NCBI RefSeq assembly: GCF_001040705.1
Contig: NZ_CVQP01000011.1
Coordinates: 186,248 to 250,247, forward strand
DNA: 64,000 nt
Direction of reading: 5' to 3'
Origin: Rhodococcus sp. RD6.2
GTDB lineage: Bacteria > Actinomycetota > Actinomycetes > Mycobacteriales > Mycobacteriaceae
Below, in pieces: positions 8,286 to 17,672 of this stretch. Every line of letters begins with the position of its first letter. Position 1 is the first letter of the stretch. Under the pieces are notes generated by a model that made no database searches, had not been told where the DNA came from, and saw nothing but the letters and a program-made list of their open reading frames with translations. Made by a program: the position numbers and the translations under genes.

Positions 8286-9533
8286 CTACGCCGAGGACTG
8301 TTCCGACGCCACCCGTTCTGACGCCACACCTGCCGCCTCCGGATCGCCGGTGGCGGCAGGGTCGCGAGAGGGGCGGGCCAGTGCGAACAGCGCGAGAACG
8401 GCGACCGATCCGCATATGAGGATGCTGATCGCCATTCCGGCTGCAGAGCCGCCGGCAAGAGGGGAGACCAGGGCGCCCAGGCCGAACTGGCCCGCGCCCA
8501 TCACCGCGGAACCGGTGCCGGCCGCCTTCCGGACCTCGGACTGGGCGAGGGCCGTCGCATTGCCCATCGTGAAGCCGATCGCGACGGGAATCAGGAAGAG
8601 CAGTGGCAGAACGACCGCGCGATCGGCGGATCCCACCGTGGACTCGGCGGTCAACGCCGCTCCGGCCGCGAGCAGCAACAGGACCCCGAACCGCAGCATC
8701 TGCCGGGCGTGGAAGCGTCCGAGCAGACGGGTGTTGACGATGCTGGCCGCCATCAGTCCGAGCGAGTTCACCCCGAACACGATCGAGAACTGGCCCGCTG
8801 TCAGCCCGAGAACGTCCTGGACGACGAAGGGCGACGCCGCGATGTACGAGAACAGCGCGCCGAAACCGAAGACGAACGTCAACGCGTACCCGACGTACCG
8901 GCGATTGCCGAGCACGTAGCGCATGTTGTGGGCATGTGCGGCCAGGCCTCCGCCGTGTCTGCGCGCGGGCTCGAGGGTTTCGGGAATCACCGTGAGTACG
9001 GCGACGACCATCAGGATCCCGGTGCCGGTGAGGACCCAGAAGATGCCGCGCCAGCCGATGGGGTCGAGGAGGGCGCCGCCGAGGACCGGTGCGAGGACGG
9101 GCGCCACGCTTCCGATGATCATCAGGATCGAGAACAGCTTCGCGGCTTGGTCGCCGGAAGCGCGGTCGGCGATCACGGCGCGGGCCAGCACGATCGCGGC
9201 GCCTCCGCTGAGTCCCTGCAGCAGGCGCGCGGCGATCAGCAGTTCCACCGTGGGTGCGAGCGCGCACAGGAGGCCACTCACCGCGAACACCGCGGTGCCC
9301 GAGAGGAGAAGCCTGCGCCGACCCCACCCGTCGGAGAGCGGACCGACGATCAACTGCCCGATGCCGAGTCCCGCCATGAACGTGGTCAACGTCAGCTGGA
9401 TCGCGGACGTCGAGGTCCCTAGGTCGTCGGCGAGGGCGGGGAGTCCGGGGAGGTACATGTCGGTGGCCAGTGGCGCGATCGCGGACAGCAGTGCGAGTGC
9501 CAACAACATGGGAATCGAAATCGCGCGGGTCAC
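8286..9533 (-). CDS. Bcr/CflA-type MFS drug efflux transporter
   Basis: Twelve-helix drug:H+ antiporter of the Bcr/CflA subgroup, 415 aa. The diagnostic opening ([20 protein letters not shown]) and the loop 2-3 motif region ([16 protein letters not shown]) are clear, and hydrophobic segments continue to about residue 390, followed by a short polar tail. GTG 9533 is used as start; an ATG eight codons downstream (9509) is possible and no strong ribosome site separates the two. It converges with the siderophore gene (5 bp between stops) and is divergent from xerC. The substrate cannot be told from sequence. Confidence 0.88.
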   Translation of the reverse strand: MTRAISIPMLLALALLSAIAPLATDMYLPGLPALADDLGTSTSAIQLTLTTFMAGLGIGQLIVGPLSDGWGRRRLLLSGTAVFAVSGLLCALAPTVELLIAARLLQGLSGGAAIVLARAVIADRASGDQAAKLFSILMIIGSVAPVLAPVLGGALLDPIGWRGIFWVLTGTGILMVVAVLTVIPETLEPARRHGGGLAAHAHNMRYVLGNRRYVGYALTFVFGFGALFSYIAASPFVVQDVLGLTAGQFSIVFGVNSLGLMAASIVNTRLLGRFHARQMLRFGVLLLLAAGAALTAESTVGSADRAVVLPLLFLIPVAIGFTMGNATALAQSEVRKAAGTGSAVMGAGQFGLGALVSPLAGGSAAGMAISILICGSVAVLALFALARPSRDPAATGDPEAAGVASERVASEQSSA

Positions 9534-9594
9534 ATCGGAGAGCCAGCGGCGCGGATGCTTGATTTATTCCGCAGCCCCGGCGAATGTTCGACAC

Positions 9595-10554
9595 ATGCCC
9601 TCTGCAGAGCAGCCTCGGTCCGGTGACGTAGCCGACCCGCTGCCGCCCCGACTGGTCGAGTTACTCGACGCGTATGCCGATCACCTACGTCTCGAACGGG
9701 GCAGGTCCGAGCACACGGTCCGGGCGTATCTCGGTGACGTGCGGTCGCTTCTCACGCACATCGCTGCCGTCGATCCCGATGTCCGGCTCGAAGATGTCGA
9801 TCTCGCGACCCTGCGTGCGTGGCTCTCCGCTCAGGCCGCCGGGGGAGTCGCGCGGACGACCCTCGCGCGGCGCACGGCGGCGGCCCGGACCTTCACCGCG
9901 TGGCTGACCCGCACCCGCCGGATCCCCCGGGACCCAGGGGTGCGGCTCGCGTCCCCGAAGACGCACCGGACCCTGCCTGCGGTTCTGCGGCAGGGGCAGG
10001 CCGAGGAGGCGATGCGCGCCGCGGAATCCGGTGCGGCACAACTCGATCCGGTGGCCGTCCGGGACCGGCTCGTGGTCGAGCTGCTCTATGCGAGCGGGAT
10101 TCGTGTCGGGGAACTGTGCGGCCTCGACCTCGACGACGTCGACCACGAGCGCCGCGTCGTCCGCGTCGTCGGCAAGGGCGACAAGCAGCGATCGGTCCCG
10201 TTCGGCGCACCTGCGGCGGAGGCTCTGGATGCGTGGCTCGAGGTGGGCAGGCCGGCGCTCGCCTCGCCGAAGTCCGGCCGGGCGCTGCTGCTCGGCAAGC
10301 GTGGGGGCCGCCTCGACCAGCGGCAGGCGCGCACCGTTGTCCACGAGGTTCTCGACGCGGTACCCGGTGCGCCGAGTCTCGGTCCGCACGGACTGCGTCA
10401 TTCGGCGGCGACACACCTGCTCGAGGGCGGTGCGGACCTGAGGGTCGTGCAGGAGCTGCTCGGCCACAACAGCCTCGCGACGACGCAGCTCTACACCCAC
10501 GTCTCCGTCGCGCGTCTGCGCGCCGTGCACGATCAGGCTCACCCGCGCGCCTGA
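9595..10554 (+). CDS. xerC: Tyrosine recombinase XerC
   Basis: Site-specific recombinase that, with XerD, resolves chromosome dimers at dif during division. The 319-aa protein has an N-terminal SAM-like DNA-binding domain ([23 protein letters not shown]) and a C-terminal catalytic domain with the first Arg near residue 168 (ASGIRVGEL), the beta-hairpin Lys ([13 protein letters not shown]), [15 protein letters not shown] near 265, the [13 protein letters not shown] block and nucleophile Tyr near 300. Length and residues are those of a functional XerC. ATG 9595 is the only good start near the family N-terminus. It converges with the M23 gene, 10 bp apart. Confidence 0.92.
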   Translation: MPSAEQPRSGDVADPLPPRLVELLDAYADHLRLERGRSEHTVRAYLGDVRSLLTHIAAVDPDVRLEDVDLATLRAWLSAQAAGGVARTTLARRTAAARTFTAWLTRTRRIPRDPGVRLASPKTHRTLPAVLRQGQAEEAMRAAESGAAQLDPVAVRDRLVVELLYASGIRVGELCGLDLDDVDHERRVVRVVGKGDKQRSVPFGAPAAEALDAWLEVGRPALASPKSGRALLLGKRGGRLDQRQARTVVHEVLDAVPGAPSLGPHGLRHSAATHLLEGGADLRVVQELLGHNSLATTQLYTHVSVARLRAVHDQAHPRA

Positions 10555-10564
10555 CCTCCGCACG

Positions 10565-11047
10565 TCAGCCGTGCAGCGGCTTGAGTCGGACCGGCGTCGC
10601 CCGGACAAGCGCCAGCGGGTCCAGGTATTCATCGCGGCCGCGCCGCACACCCCAGTGCAGACACGCGCCGGAACAGCCGGGGTGGCCCGCGACCAGCGTC
10701 CCGACTTCGAAGCCCGCCGAGACGCGTTGGCCGATGCGCACGCGGGCCGTCACCGGTTCGTACGTGGTGCGCAGGCCACCTGGGTGGTCGATCGACACCA
10801 CCGGCTTGTCCGCGACGACGCCCGCGAACGCAACGACCCCGTCTCCTGCTGCGAGGACGGGTTGGCCGGGTGTGCCCGCGAGGTCGACCCCGCGATGCCC
10901 GGACAGCCAGTCGCGTGCGGGTGGATCGAACGAGCTCAGTACGTGAGGCCGGGGGCGCAGCGGCCAGACGAATCCGGGCGCCGAGGATGCGGGCGGGCCG
11001 GCGACGAGGAGCAGTGCGCACAGCACGACAGCCGAGATCGTTCGCAT
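10565..11047 (-). CDS. Secreted M23-family peptidase
   Basis: Exported peptidoglycan endopeptidase-like protein, 160 aa, with an N-terminal signal sequence ([17 protein letters not shown], cleavage near ASSAPG). The LytM domain has the metal-binding HRGVDLAG motif and the final CLHWGVRRG motif, in which the usual HxH reads CxH: the second His is kept and the first is Cys. This variant may be common in actinobacteria, but activity should not be assumed. ATG 11047 was chosen for the signal peptide; the frame stays open to 11248. M. tuberculosis has an M23 gene beside rpsB in my recollection, so the position is ancestral. Confidence 0.85.
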   Translation of the reverse strand: MRTISAVVLCALLLVAGPPASSAPGFVWPLRPRPHVLSSFDPPARDWLSGHRGVDLAGTPGQPVLAAGDGVVAFAGVVADKPVVSIDHPGGLRTTYEPVTARVRIGQRVSAGFEVGTLVAGHPGCSGACLHWGVRRGRDEYLDPLALVRATPVRLKPLHG

Positions 11048-11281
11048 GGGATCAACCGTCGGTGACGGCCTGTCCTTCCGGAACCCCCACTGCCCCGGTT
11101 GTGGATCATCGACTCGGCTCGTGCACAGGGCGGACGAGGCGATTGGGTTCGCGGCCCCTGCGGGCAGTACACTCGTTGGGCGGTCTGTGTTCGCGCAGTC
11201 CGACTTCGCGCGCCCGCGCATGAAAACAGCTCTCGGCTGGTCCCGCATCCGTGCAGGTCCGAGTGCTGTCGGGCGCCAGGG

Positions 11282-11300
11282 CAGGAGTCACCGACTCCTG
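11282..11300 (+). ncRNA. Hairpin in the rpsB 5' leader
   Basis: Perfect 8-bp inverted repeat CAGGAGTC-ACC-GACTCCTG ending 33 bp before the rpsB start. No T-run follows, so it is not a classical terminator. Its place in a 286-bp leader of a ribosomal protein gene suggests an autoregulatory or mRNA-stability element. This is inference; I cannot match it to a named RNA family. Confidence 0.4.
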
Positions 11301-11333
11301 CGACAACCGGCAATTGAAAGAGGTACAACAGCC

Positions 11334-12173
11334 ATGGCTGTCGTAACCATGAAGCAGATGCTCGACAGTGGTACCCACTTCGGGCACCAGACCCGTCGCT
11401 GGAACCCGAAGATGAAGCGATTCATCCTCACGGACCGCAACGGCATCTACATCATCGACCTGCAGCAGACCCTGACGTACATCGACAAGGCGTACGAGTT
11501 CGTCAAGGAGACTGTCGCGCACGGTGGCACCATCCTGTTCGTCGGCACCAAGAAGCAGGCGCAGGAGTCCATCGCCGAGGAGTCCACTCGCGTCGGCATG
11601 CCCTACGTCAACCAGCGTTGGCTCGGCGGCATGCTCACCAACTTCACGACCGTCCACAAGCGTCTGCTGCGCCTCAAGGAACTCGAGTCCATGGAGCAGA
11701 CCGGTGGCTTCGAGGGTCGCACCAAGAAGGAAATCCTCATGCTCACGCGTGAGATGACCAAGCTGGATCGCACCCTCGGCGGCATCCGGGACATGGCCAA
11801 GGTTCCGTCGGCCATCTGGGTCGTCGACACCAACAAGGAGCACCTGGCGGTCTCCGAGGCGCGCAAGCTGAACATCCCGGTCATCGCGATCCTGGACACC
11901 AACTGCGACCCCGACCTCGTCGACTACCCGATCCCGGGCAACGACGACGCCATCCGGTCCGCTGCACTGCTGACGAAGGTCGTCGCCTCCGCCGTCGCCG
12001 AGGGCCTGCAGGCCCGCGCCGGCCGCGGCTCCGCCGACGACAGCAAGCCCGAGGCCGGCGCCGAGCCGCTCGCCGAGTGGGAGCAGGAACTGCTCTCGCA
12101 GGCTGCACCGGCTGCCGAGGCTCCCGCCGCCGAGGCTGCACCCGCGACCGAGGCCGACGCACCGCAGGCCTAG
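11334..12173 (+). CDS. rpsB: 30S ribosomal protein S2
   Basis: Structural protein of the small ribosomal subunit. The N-terminus ([19 protein letters not shown]), [11 protein letters not shown], the [11 protein letters not shown] block and [25 protein letters not shown]-region residues are textbook S2. It is 279 aa with the alanine- and glutamate-rich C-terminal tail typical of actinobacteria. The AAAGAGG sequence upstream is its ribosome site. The leader holds a hairpin, and a terminator-like stem separates it from tsf, the conserved partner gene. Confidence 0.98.
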   Translation: MAVVTMKQMLDSGTHFGHQTRRWNPKMKRFILTDRNGIYIIDLQQTLTYIDKAYEFVKETVAHGGTILFVGTKKQAQESIAEESTRVGMPYVNQRWLGGMLTNFTTVHKRLLRLKELESMEQTGGFEGRTKKEILMLTREMTKLDRTLGGIRDMAKVPSAIWVVDTNKEHLAVSEARKLNIPVIAILDTNCDPDLVDYPIPGNDDAIRSAALLTKVVASAVAEGLQARAGRGSADDSKPEAGAEPLAEWEQELLSQAAPAAEAPAAEAAPATEADAPQA

Positions 12174-12179
12174 TCTCAC

Positions 12180-12230
12180 CGGCTCCGACCCGACAGCAGT
12201 ACGCGACGGGTCGGAGCCGTTCGACTTTTC
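12180..12230 (+). terminator. Intercistronic terminator or attenuator between rpsB and tsf
   Basis: A 13-bp perfect stem (CGGCTCCGACCCG at 12180-12192 with CGGGTCGGAGCCG at 12207-12219) with a 14-nt loop, followed by TTCGACTTTT. It would reduce but probably not abolish read-through into tsf and could set the S2 to EF-Ts ratio. The structure is visible directly; the partial attenuation is inferred. Confidence 0.75.
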
Positions 12231-12265
12231 CACCACCCGAACTTTTTCGAGGAGGCTCGTCCCCG

Positions 12266-13090
12266 ATGGCGAACTACACCGCCGCTGACGTGAAGCGGCT
12301 CCGCGAGCTCACCGGCTCCGGAATGATGGACTGCAAGAACGCGCTGACCGAGACCGACGGCGACTTCGACAAGGCCGTCGAGCTGCTGCGCATCAAGGGC
12401 GCCAAGGACGTCGGCAAGCGCGCCGAGCGTTCCACCGCCGAGGGCCTGGTCATCGCCAAGGACGGCGTCATGATCGAGCTCAACGCCGAGACCGACTTCG
12501 TCGCGAAGAACGCCGAGTTCCAGGCGCTCGCCGACACGATCATCGCCGCTGCCGCCGTCGCGAAGCCGGCCGACCTGGACGCGCTCAAGGCCGTCGACGT
12601 CGACGGCAAGACCGTTGACGCCCTGGTTCAGGAGCTGTCCGCCAAGATCGGCGAGAAGCTCGAGCTGCGTCGCGTCGTCTCGTTCGACGGCCCGGTCGCG
12701 ACCTACCTGCACAAGCGTGCCTCGGATCTGCCGCCGGCCGTCGGCGTCCTGATCGAGTACACCGGTGAGGGTGACGCGGCTGCCGAGGCCGCTCGCGCTG
12801 CCGCCATGCAGGTCGCCGCTCTCAAGGCGAAGTACCTGACTCGCGACGAGGTCCCCGCGGACATCGTCGAGAACGAGCGTCGCATCGCCGAGCAGACCGC
12901 GAAGGAGGAGGGCAAGCCCGAGGCTGCTCTCCCGAAGATCGTCGAGGGTCGCGTCAACGGCTTCTTCAAGGACGTCGTCCTGACCGAGCAGTCCTCGGTC
13001 ACCGACAGCAAGAAGACCGTCAAGGCGCTGCTGGACGAGGCCGGGGTCACCCTGGTTCGTTTCGCTCGCTTCGAGGTCGGCGCCAACTAA
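12266..13090 (+). CDS. tsf: Translation elongation factor Ts
   Basis: Nucleotide exchange factor that recharges EF-Tu with GTP. The N-terminal UBA-like domain ([18 protein letters not shown]) and the dimerisation/core residues ([14 protein letters not shown]) are exact family signatures. At 274 aa it has the usual actinobacterial length. A GAGGAGG sequence lies 11 bp before ATG 12266. It follows rpsB, the nearly universal arrangement, and is closed by a strong terminator. Confidence 0.98.
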   Translation: MANYTAADVKRLRELTGSGMMDCKNALTETDGDFDKAVELLRIKGAKDVGKRAERSTAEGLVIAKDGVMIELNAETDFVAKNAEFQALADTIIAAAAVAKPADLDALKAVDVDGKTVDALVQELSAKIGEKLELRRVVSFDGPVATYLHKRASDLPPAVGVLIEYTGEGDAAAEAARAAAMQVAALKAKYLTRDEVPADIVENERRIAEQTAKEEGKPEAALPKIVEGRVNGFFKDVVLTEQSSVTDSKKTVKALLDEAGVTLVRFARFEVGAN

Positions 13091-13107
13091 GTCGCCTCAC
13101 GCTTCAC

Positions 13108-13150
13108 GGAACGGCCCCGTCACCGAGTTGGTGACGGGGCCGTTCCGTTT
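13108..13150. terminator. Strong terminator after tsf, probably bidirectional
   Basis: A perfect 17-bp stem (GGAACGGCCCCGTCACC, loop GAGTT, then the complement to 13146) followed by GTTT. It lies between convergent genes (tsf on plus, the dehydrogenase on minus) and, being symmetrical, could stop transcription from both sides. Confidence 0.85.
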
Positions 13151-13161
13151 GCGCAAGTACG

Positions 13162-13953
13162 TCACAGGTCGGGCAGGCCGAAGTCCAGGTTCGGGGTCTG
13201 CAGGCCGCCGTCGACCTCGAGGACCTTGCCGGTGAGGTACGACCCGGCAGGCGAGCACAGGTAGAGCACCGCTGCCGATGCGTCCTCGGGCTCACCGATG
13301 CGGTGCAGCGGGGTCGCGGACTCCATCGCGGTCTTGATCGACTCGTTCTGCGCGACGACGTCGAGAGCCGAGGTGAGCACCGAGCCGAGTGACACGCAGT
13401 TGACGCGGATCCGGGGCGACAGGTCGGCGGCTGCGAGTCGCGTGTAGTGCGCGACCGCCGCCTTCGCGGTGCCGTACGCGGCGTACCCGCGACCCCCCAC
13501 GCGTCCGACGACGGACGACACGTTCACGATCGCACCGCCGCCCGCGGTCTCCAGGATGTGCGGCACCGATGCTCGGACGAGTGCGTGCGCCGTCGAGACG
13601 TTGAAGTGGAAGGCGTCCTCGAGTTGACGCGTCGAGGTCTGCTGGAGCGGCGTCGGCATGGCGCCGCCCACGTTGTTGACGACGATGTCGAGCCGCCCGA
13701 AGGCCGAGACCGCCGCGTCGGCGAGGCTCGCCACCTGGTCGAGGTCGGAGAGATCGGCCGCGACGATGTGCGCTCGCCTGCCCGCGGCACGGACCTGGTC
13801 GGCCACCTTCTCCAATTGGTCCGTGGTGCGTGCGGCGAGCACGACGTCCGCGCCCGCCTCGGCGAGGGCGACCGCGGACGCGGCACCGACACCGCGTCCG
13901 GCGCCGGTGACCACGGCGACCTGATCGGTCACCAGGAAACGATCGAGAATCAT
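13162..13953 (-). CDS. SDR family NAD(P)-dependent oxidoreductase
   Basis: Classical short-chain dehydrogenase/reductase, 263 aa. The cofactor motif [10 protein letters not shown] (TGxxxGxG), the [10 protein letters not shown] block (NNxG), the catalytic Ser (VNVSSVVG) and YxxxK (YGTAK) are present. An Arg in the AARTTDQ segment hints at NADP(H) preference. The start at 13953 has GAAGGAGTG 5 bp upstream. It is inserted between tsf and pyrH on the opposite strand. The substrate is unknown; alcohols, 3-oxoacyl or steroid substrates are all possible for this class. Confidence 0.88.
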   Translation of the reverse strand: MILDRFLVTDQVAVVTGAGRGVGAASAVALAEAGADVVLAARTTDQLEKVADQVRAAGRRAHIVAADLSDLDQVASLADAAVSAFGRLDIVVNNVGGAMPTPLQQTSTRQLEDAFHFNVSTAHALVRASVPHILETAGGGAIVNVSSVVGRVGGRGYAAYGTAKAAVAHYTRLAAADLSPRIRVNCVSLGSVLTSALDVVAQNESIKTAMESATPLHRIGEPEDASAAVLYLCSPAGSYLTGKVLEVDGGLQTPNLDFGLPDL

Positions 13954-14126
13954 GACACTCCTTCGTCATCGGCGCGCTGACACGCGCGTCGCGCGAGCCT
14001 ACGGCCCCGAAGGTGGTGTGCGGGCCGGTATAAGGCAGGATGAAGGGGTCATCTGTGGCTGCACCGCCGACGATGGTCGATTCATGCTGGTCGCGTCACC
14101 CCGCGATCTGACGACGAAGGAGAGTC

Positions 14127-14885
14127 ATGACCGAATCCGCCCCAACCGACTCCTCACAGTCCGACACCGGGTCTCGCCGCGACGGCTTTGCCCGCGTCCT
14201 GCTCAAGCTCGGCGGAGAAATGTTCGGTGGTGGCGAGGTCGGACTCGATCCCGACGTCGTGCAGACGGTGGCCCGGCAGATCCGCGGAGTCGTCGAGAGC
14301 GGCGTGCAGGTCGCCGTCGTGATCGGTGGCGGCAACTTCTTCCGCGGCGCGGAGCTGCAGCAGCGCGGCATGGACCGCGCCCGCTCCGACTACATGGGCA
14401 TGCTCGGCACCGTCATGAACTGCCTTGCGTTGCAGGACTTCCTGGAGAAGGAAGGCATCGACACCCGCGTGCAGACGGCCATCACCATGGGGCAGGTCGC
14501 GGAGCCGTACCTGCCGTTGCGCGCCCGCCGACACCTGGAGAAGGGCCGCGTCGTCATCTTCGGCGCAGGCATGGGCATGCCGTACTTCTCCACCGACACG
14601 ACCGCCGCGCAGCGTGCGCTCGAGATCGGCGCCGACGTCGTTCTCATGGCGAAGGCCGTGGACGGCGTCTACACCGCCGATCCGCGCATCGACCCGACCG
14701 CCACGATGTACACCGAGATCAGTCACCGTGAGGTCATCGAGCAGGGTCTGAAGGTCGCGGACGCCACCGCGTTCAGCCTTTGCATGGACAACCAGATGCC
14801 GATCATGGTGTTCAACCTGCTCACCGAGGGGAATATCGCGCGCGCGGTGTCCGGTGAGAAGATCGGAACACTGGTGAGGTCGTGA
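14127..14885 (+). CDS. pyrH: UMP kinase
   Basis: Hexameric bacterial UMP kinase that makes UDP for nucleotide and cell-wall synthesis. The 252-aa protein shows [27 protein letters not shown], the [15 protein letters not shown] block and the SVDGVY-type region ([12 protein letters not shown]), all amino-acid-kinase-family signatures of PyrH. The N-terminus has a short Ser/Thr-rich extension common in actinobacteria. AAGGAGA precedes ATG 14127. The downstream frr gene starts 63 bp later, the conserved order. Confidence 0.97.
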   Translation: MTESAPTDSSQSDTGSRRDGFARVLLKLGGEMFGGGEVGLDPDVVQTVARQIRGVVESGVQVAVVIGGGNFFRGAELQQRGMDRARSDYMGMLGTVMNCLALQDFLEKEGIDTRVQTAITMGQVAEPYLPLRARRHLEKGRVVIFGAGMGMPYFSTDTTAAQRALEIGADVVLMAKAVDGVYTADPRIDPTATMYTEISHREVIEQGLKVADATAFSLCMDNQMPIMVFNLLTEGNIARAVSGEKIGTLVRS

Positions 14886-14948
14886 CCGGCATCACCGCCT
14901 GCTTCACCCGCACCACCCGCAGCCATCCCGCGAGCCTGGAGGACCACC

Positions 14949-15506
14949 GTGATCGATGAAGCTCTCTTCGATGCAGAGGAGAAGATGGAGAAGACCGTCG
15001 CCTCGGCGAAGGACGATCTGGGCGGCATCCGAACCGGTCGCGCGAATCCGGGCATGTTCAACCGGATCGCCATCGAGTACTACGGCGCGATGACCCCGAT
15101 CTCGCAGCTCGCGTCGATCACCGTGCCGGAGGCCCGGATGGTCGTCATCAAGCCGTACGAGGCCGCGCAGCTCGGGCCCATCCAGAACGCGATCCGCAAC
15201 TCGGACCTCGGCGTGAACCCGACGGACGACGGCACCCTGATCCGTGTCTCGGTCCCGCAGCTCACCGAGGAGCGTCGCCGTGACCTGGTCAAGCAGTCGA
15301 AGGCCAAGGGTGAGGACGCGAAGGTTGCGATCCGCAACGTGCGCCGCAAGACGATGGACGAGCTGAACCGCATCCAGAAGGACGGCGAGGCGGGCGAGGA
15401 CGAGGTCGGCCGGGCGGAGAAGGAGCTCGACAAGACCACGGCCAAGTACGTCGCGCACATCGACGAGCTGGTCAAGCACAAGGAAGCCGAATTGATGGAG
15501 GTCTAG
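14949..15506 (+). CDS. frr: Ribosome recycling factor
   Basis: Splits post-termination ribosomes together with EF-G. The 185-aa protein has the family start ([16 protein letters not shown]), the GRANPGMF motif, [18 protein letters not shown] and the long C-terminal helix ([19 protein letters not shown]). The GTG start at 14949 has GGAGGACC upstream. It is 3 bp from cdsA, indicating one operon. Confidence 0.97.
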   Translation: MIDEALFDAEEKMEKTVASAKDDLGGIRTGRANPGMFNRIAIEYYGAMTPISQLASITVPEARMVVIKPYEAAQLGPIQNAIRNSDLGVNPTDDGTLIRVSVPQLTEERRRDLVKQSKAKGEDAKVAIRNVRRKTMDELNRIQKDGEAGEDEVGRAEKELDKTTAKYVAHIDELVKHKEAELMEV

Positions 15507-15509
15507 GCG

Positions 15510-16415
15510 GTGTCCACCGACAGTCCCACCGGCGCCGAGCGCCACGATGGGACGGATGGTCCCCACCCGGACCGTGCAGCCGCCGCGGCTGCCACCCCCT
15601 CGAAGGCGGGCCGGAACCTGCCCGCCGCGATCGGGGTGGGGGTGGCGCTCGGCGCGCTCGTCATCGTCTCGCTGTTCCTGGTTCCGAAGGTGTGGTTCGG
15701 GATCGTCGGCGCTGCGATCGCGATCGCGACCTGGGAGGTCGCGAAGCGGCTGCGGGAGAGCGACATCCTGGTACCGCGGATCCCCCTGATCCTCGGTGGC
15801 CAGGCGATCATCTGGCTGGGGTGGCCGTACGGCACCGCGGGTGTGCTCGGCGGGTTCGCGGCCACCGTGCTCGCGTGCATGGTCTGGCGCCTCCTCGACC
15901 AGGGCCTGCACACGGCGCCGCGGAACTACCTGCGTGACGTTGCGATCACCGTGTTCGTGGCGGCATGGTTGCCGCTGCTGGCGTCGTTCGCGACCCTCAT
16001 GGTCACGCACGACGGCGGCAACAAGTGGGTGTTCGTGTTCATGATCGGTGTCGTCTGCTCAGATGTCGGCGGATACACGGCGGGTGTTCTGTTCGGAAAG
16101 CACCCGATGGTGCCTGCGATCAGCCCGAAGAAGTCCTGGGAGGGATTCGCCGGGTCGCTGGTTTTCGCGATCGTCGGCTCGCTGCTGACGGTGATGCTGA
16201 TCCTGGACGCGAATCCGGTGGTCGGGGCGCTGCTCGGTGTGGTGCTGGTGCTGACCGGGACCCTGGGTGACCTGATCGAGTCGCAGGTCAAGCGCGATCT
16301 CGGGATCAAGGACATGGGCACGCTGCTGCCCGGGCACGGCGGCATCATGGACCGTCTCGACTCGATGCTGCCGTCGGCGTTCGTGACGTGGCTGGTGCTC
16401 ACGGCCCTGCTGTGA
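15510..16415 (+). CDS. cdsA: Phosphatidate cytidylyltransferase
   Basis: Integral membrane enzyme converting phosphatidic acid and CTP to CDP-diacylglycerol, the entry point to anionic and inositol phospholipids. After a polar N-terminus of about 40 residues there are about eight membrane helices, and the C-terminal CDS signature (GDLIESQVKRDLGIKD, then PGHGGIMDRLDS) is intact. It is 301 aa. The GTG at 15510 begins 3 bp after frr, and its stop overlaps the next gene in a GTGA arrangement. Confidence 0.96.
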   Translation: MSTDSPTGAERHDGTDGPHPDRAAAAAATPSKAGRNLPAAIGVGVALGALVIVSLFLVPKVWFGIVGAAIAIATWEVAKRLRESDILVPRIPLILGGQAIIWLGWPYGTAGVLGGFAATVLACMVWRLLDQGLHTAPRNYLRDVAITVFVAAWLPLLASFATLMVTHDGGNKWVFVFMIGVVCSDVGGYTAGVLFGKHPMVPAISPKKSWEGFAGSLVFAIVGSLLTVMLILDANPVVGALLGVVLVLTGTLGDLIESQVKRDLGIKDMGTLLPGHGGIMDRLDSMLPSAFVTWLVLTALL

Positions 16416-17137
16416 CGCGCCGACCCCCGCCGGGGCAGCCGATACCCAGCCCGAACATCTGGCACTGGCCTCAGATCTACGAGGTGGAGAACCGTGCGCA
16501 GGACGTCGACGGTGCCGTGTTCGCCGTCCTGCGCGAGGTCGCCGCATGGGCGGATCGCGACGTGGTCGACGTCGGCTGCGGCAGCGGTTACCACCTGCCG
16601 GAGTTCGCGCGTGAGGCGCGGTCGGTGATCGGGGTGGAACCACATCCTCCGCTCGTGGCGCAGGCCCGGGAGCGGACGGCCGGGTCGCTGGCGGTCCGTG
16701 TGCTGGAAGGTACCGCCGAGCATCTTCCCCTGCCCGACCGCAGTGCCGACGTCGTGCATGCTCGGACCGCGTACTTCTTCGGACCCGGCTGCGGTCCGGG
16801 GATCACCGAGGCGATGCGGGTGCTCAGGCCCGGGGGCACTCTCGTCGTGGTGGACCTCGATGCCACGGTCGGCGGCTACGGGCAGTGGATGCGAGCGGAC
16901 CTGCCGCACTACGACCCCGCGGTCGTGGAGTCGTTCTTCGCGGCGCAGGGATTCGACATCACCCGGGTGGTCACCCGGTGGGAGTTCGAGGACCGGCAGT
17001 CGCTGCGCGCCGTCCTCGGCATCGAGTTCTCCGAGAGAGTTGCGGAGCGCGCGTTCGGGCAGGTTCCCGGACTGTCCTTCGACGTCGGCTACCGAGTCCA
17101 CACGCGACGCGCACCAACCGGGCTCGTCGTCGGCTGA
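16412..17137 (+). CDS. Class I SAM-dependent methyltransferase
   Basis: 241-aa methyltransferase with motif I (VVDVGCGSGYHLPEF), an acidic post-I residue (VIGVEPHP) and motif III (RVLRPGGTLVVVDLD). Such enzymes act on small molecules, quinones or lipids; the target cannot be told here. GTG 16412 overlaps the cdsA stop by 4 bp, so it is translationally coupled to lipid synthesis. The gap before the converging LapA-like gene is only 15 bp. Confidence 0.85.
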   Translation: MTRRPPPGQPIPSPNIWHWPQIYEVENRAQDVDGAVFAVLREVAAWADRDVVDVGCGSGYHLPEFAREARSVIGVEPHPPLVAQARERTAGSLAVRVLEGTAEHLPLPDRSADVVHARTAYFFGPGCGPGITEAMRVLRPGGTLVVVDLDATVGGYGQWMRADLPHYDPAVVESFFAAQGFDITRVVTRWEFEDRQSLRAVLGIEFSERVAERAFGQVPGLSFDVGYRVHTRRAPTGLVVG

Positions 17138-17152
17138 CAGGTCGCGGACGGC

Positions 17153-17551
17153 TCAGCCCTGGGGCTTCGTCGCCCGCTTCGCGAGCCTGCGGATCTGCAC
17201 GATGCGCACGCCGCCCGCCAGCGCCATGACCAGTGCACCTGCGATCGCGGCCAACAGCAGCCCGATGCCGAGCGGAACCGAGAACTCCCACCAGAACAGG
17301 TTCAGCGTCACGCTGTCGAGGTTCTGGAGGATGAAGACCAGCAGCACTATCAGGACCAGGACGCCGATGACGAGGCCGCTCCAGGTGGCCGCCGCTTTCG
17401 TGTGGCCCATGCTCGTGTGCCTGCGCACCGCTTCGGTTTCCGGGCTGGACACCGGATTCGGTGGGACCGGAGGTTCGGCTGCGGCGGGTGGTTCGTCCAG
17501 CCGATCCACCGGGGCCAGGTCGTCGCGGTTGGGTCCGTCGGTGGTGGACAT
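17153..17551 (-). CDS. LapA-domain (DUF1049) membrane protein
   Basis: 132-aa protein with a proline-rich acidic N-terminal half and two hydrophobic segments: one in GLVIGVLVLIVLLVFILQNL and a second after SVPLGIGLLLAA. Between them lies QNLDSVTLNLFWWEFSVPLG, the LapA/DUF1049 hallmark. The short C-terminus is basic (RIVQIRRLAKRATK). The family is associated with envelope assembly, but its job in actinobacteria is unclear. An in-frame ATG at 17563 with GGGTGG upstream is an alternative start adding four residues. Confidence 0.8.
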   Translation of the reverse strand: MSTTDGPNRDDLAPVDRLDEPPAAAEPPVPPNPVSSPETEAVRRHTSMGHTKAAATWSGLVIGVLVLIVLLVFILQNLDSVTLNLFWWEFSVPLGIGLLLAAIAGALVMALAGGVRIVQIRRLAKRATKPQG

Positions 17552-17672
17552 GGAAATGATCATCGTCCACCCGACGGGGGATTGCACGCACCGCCGTGAT
17601 ATCGCGCGGGTTGTGTGAACCCGGTCGCGAATTCGTCCGTCGAGGTCATCGGATGGGACACTGGACGACACT

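Noticed and set aside
11282-11300. rpsB leader hairpin as a transcription terminator
   Set aside because: No T-run follows, and termination here would silence an essential gene.
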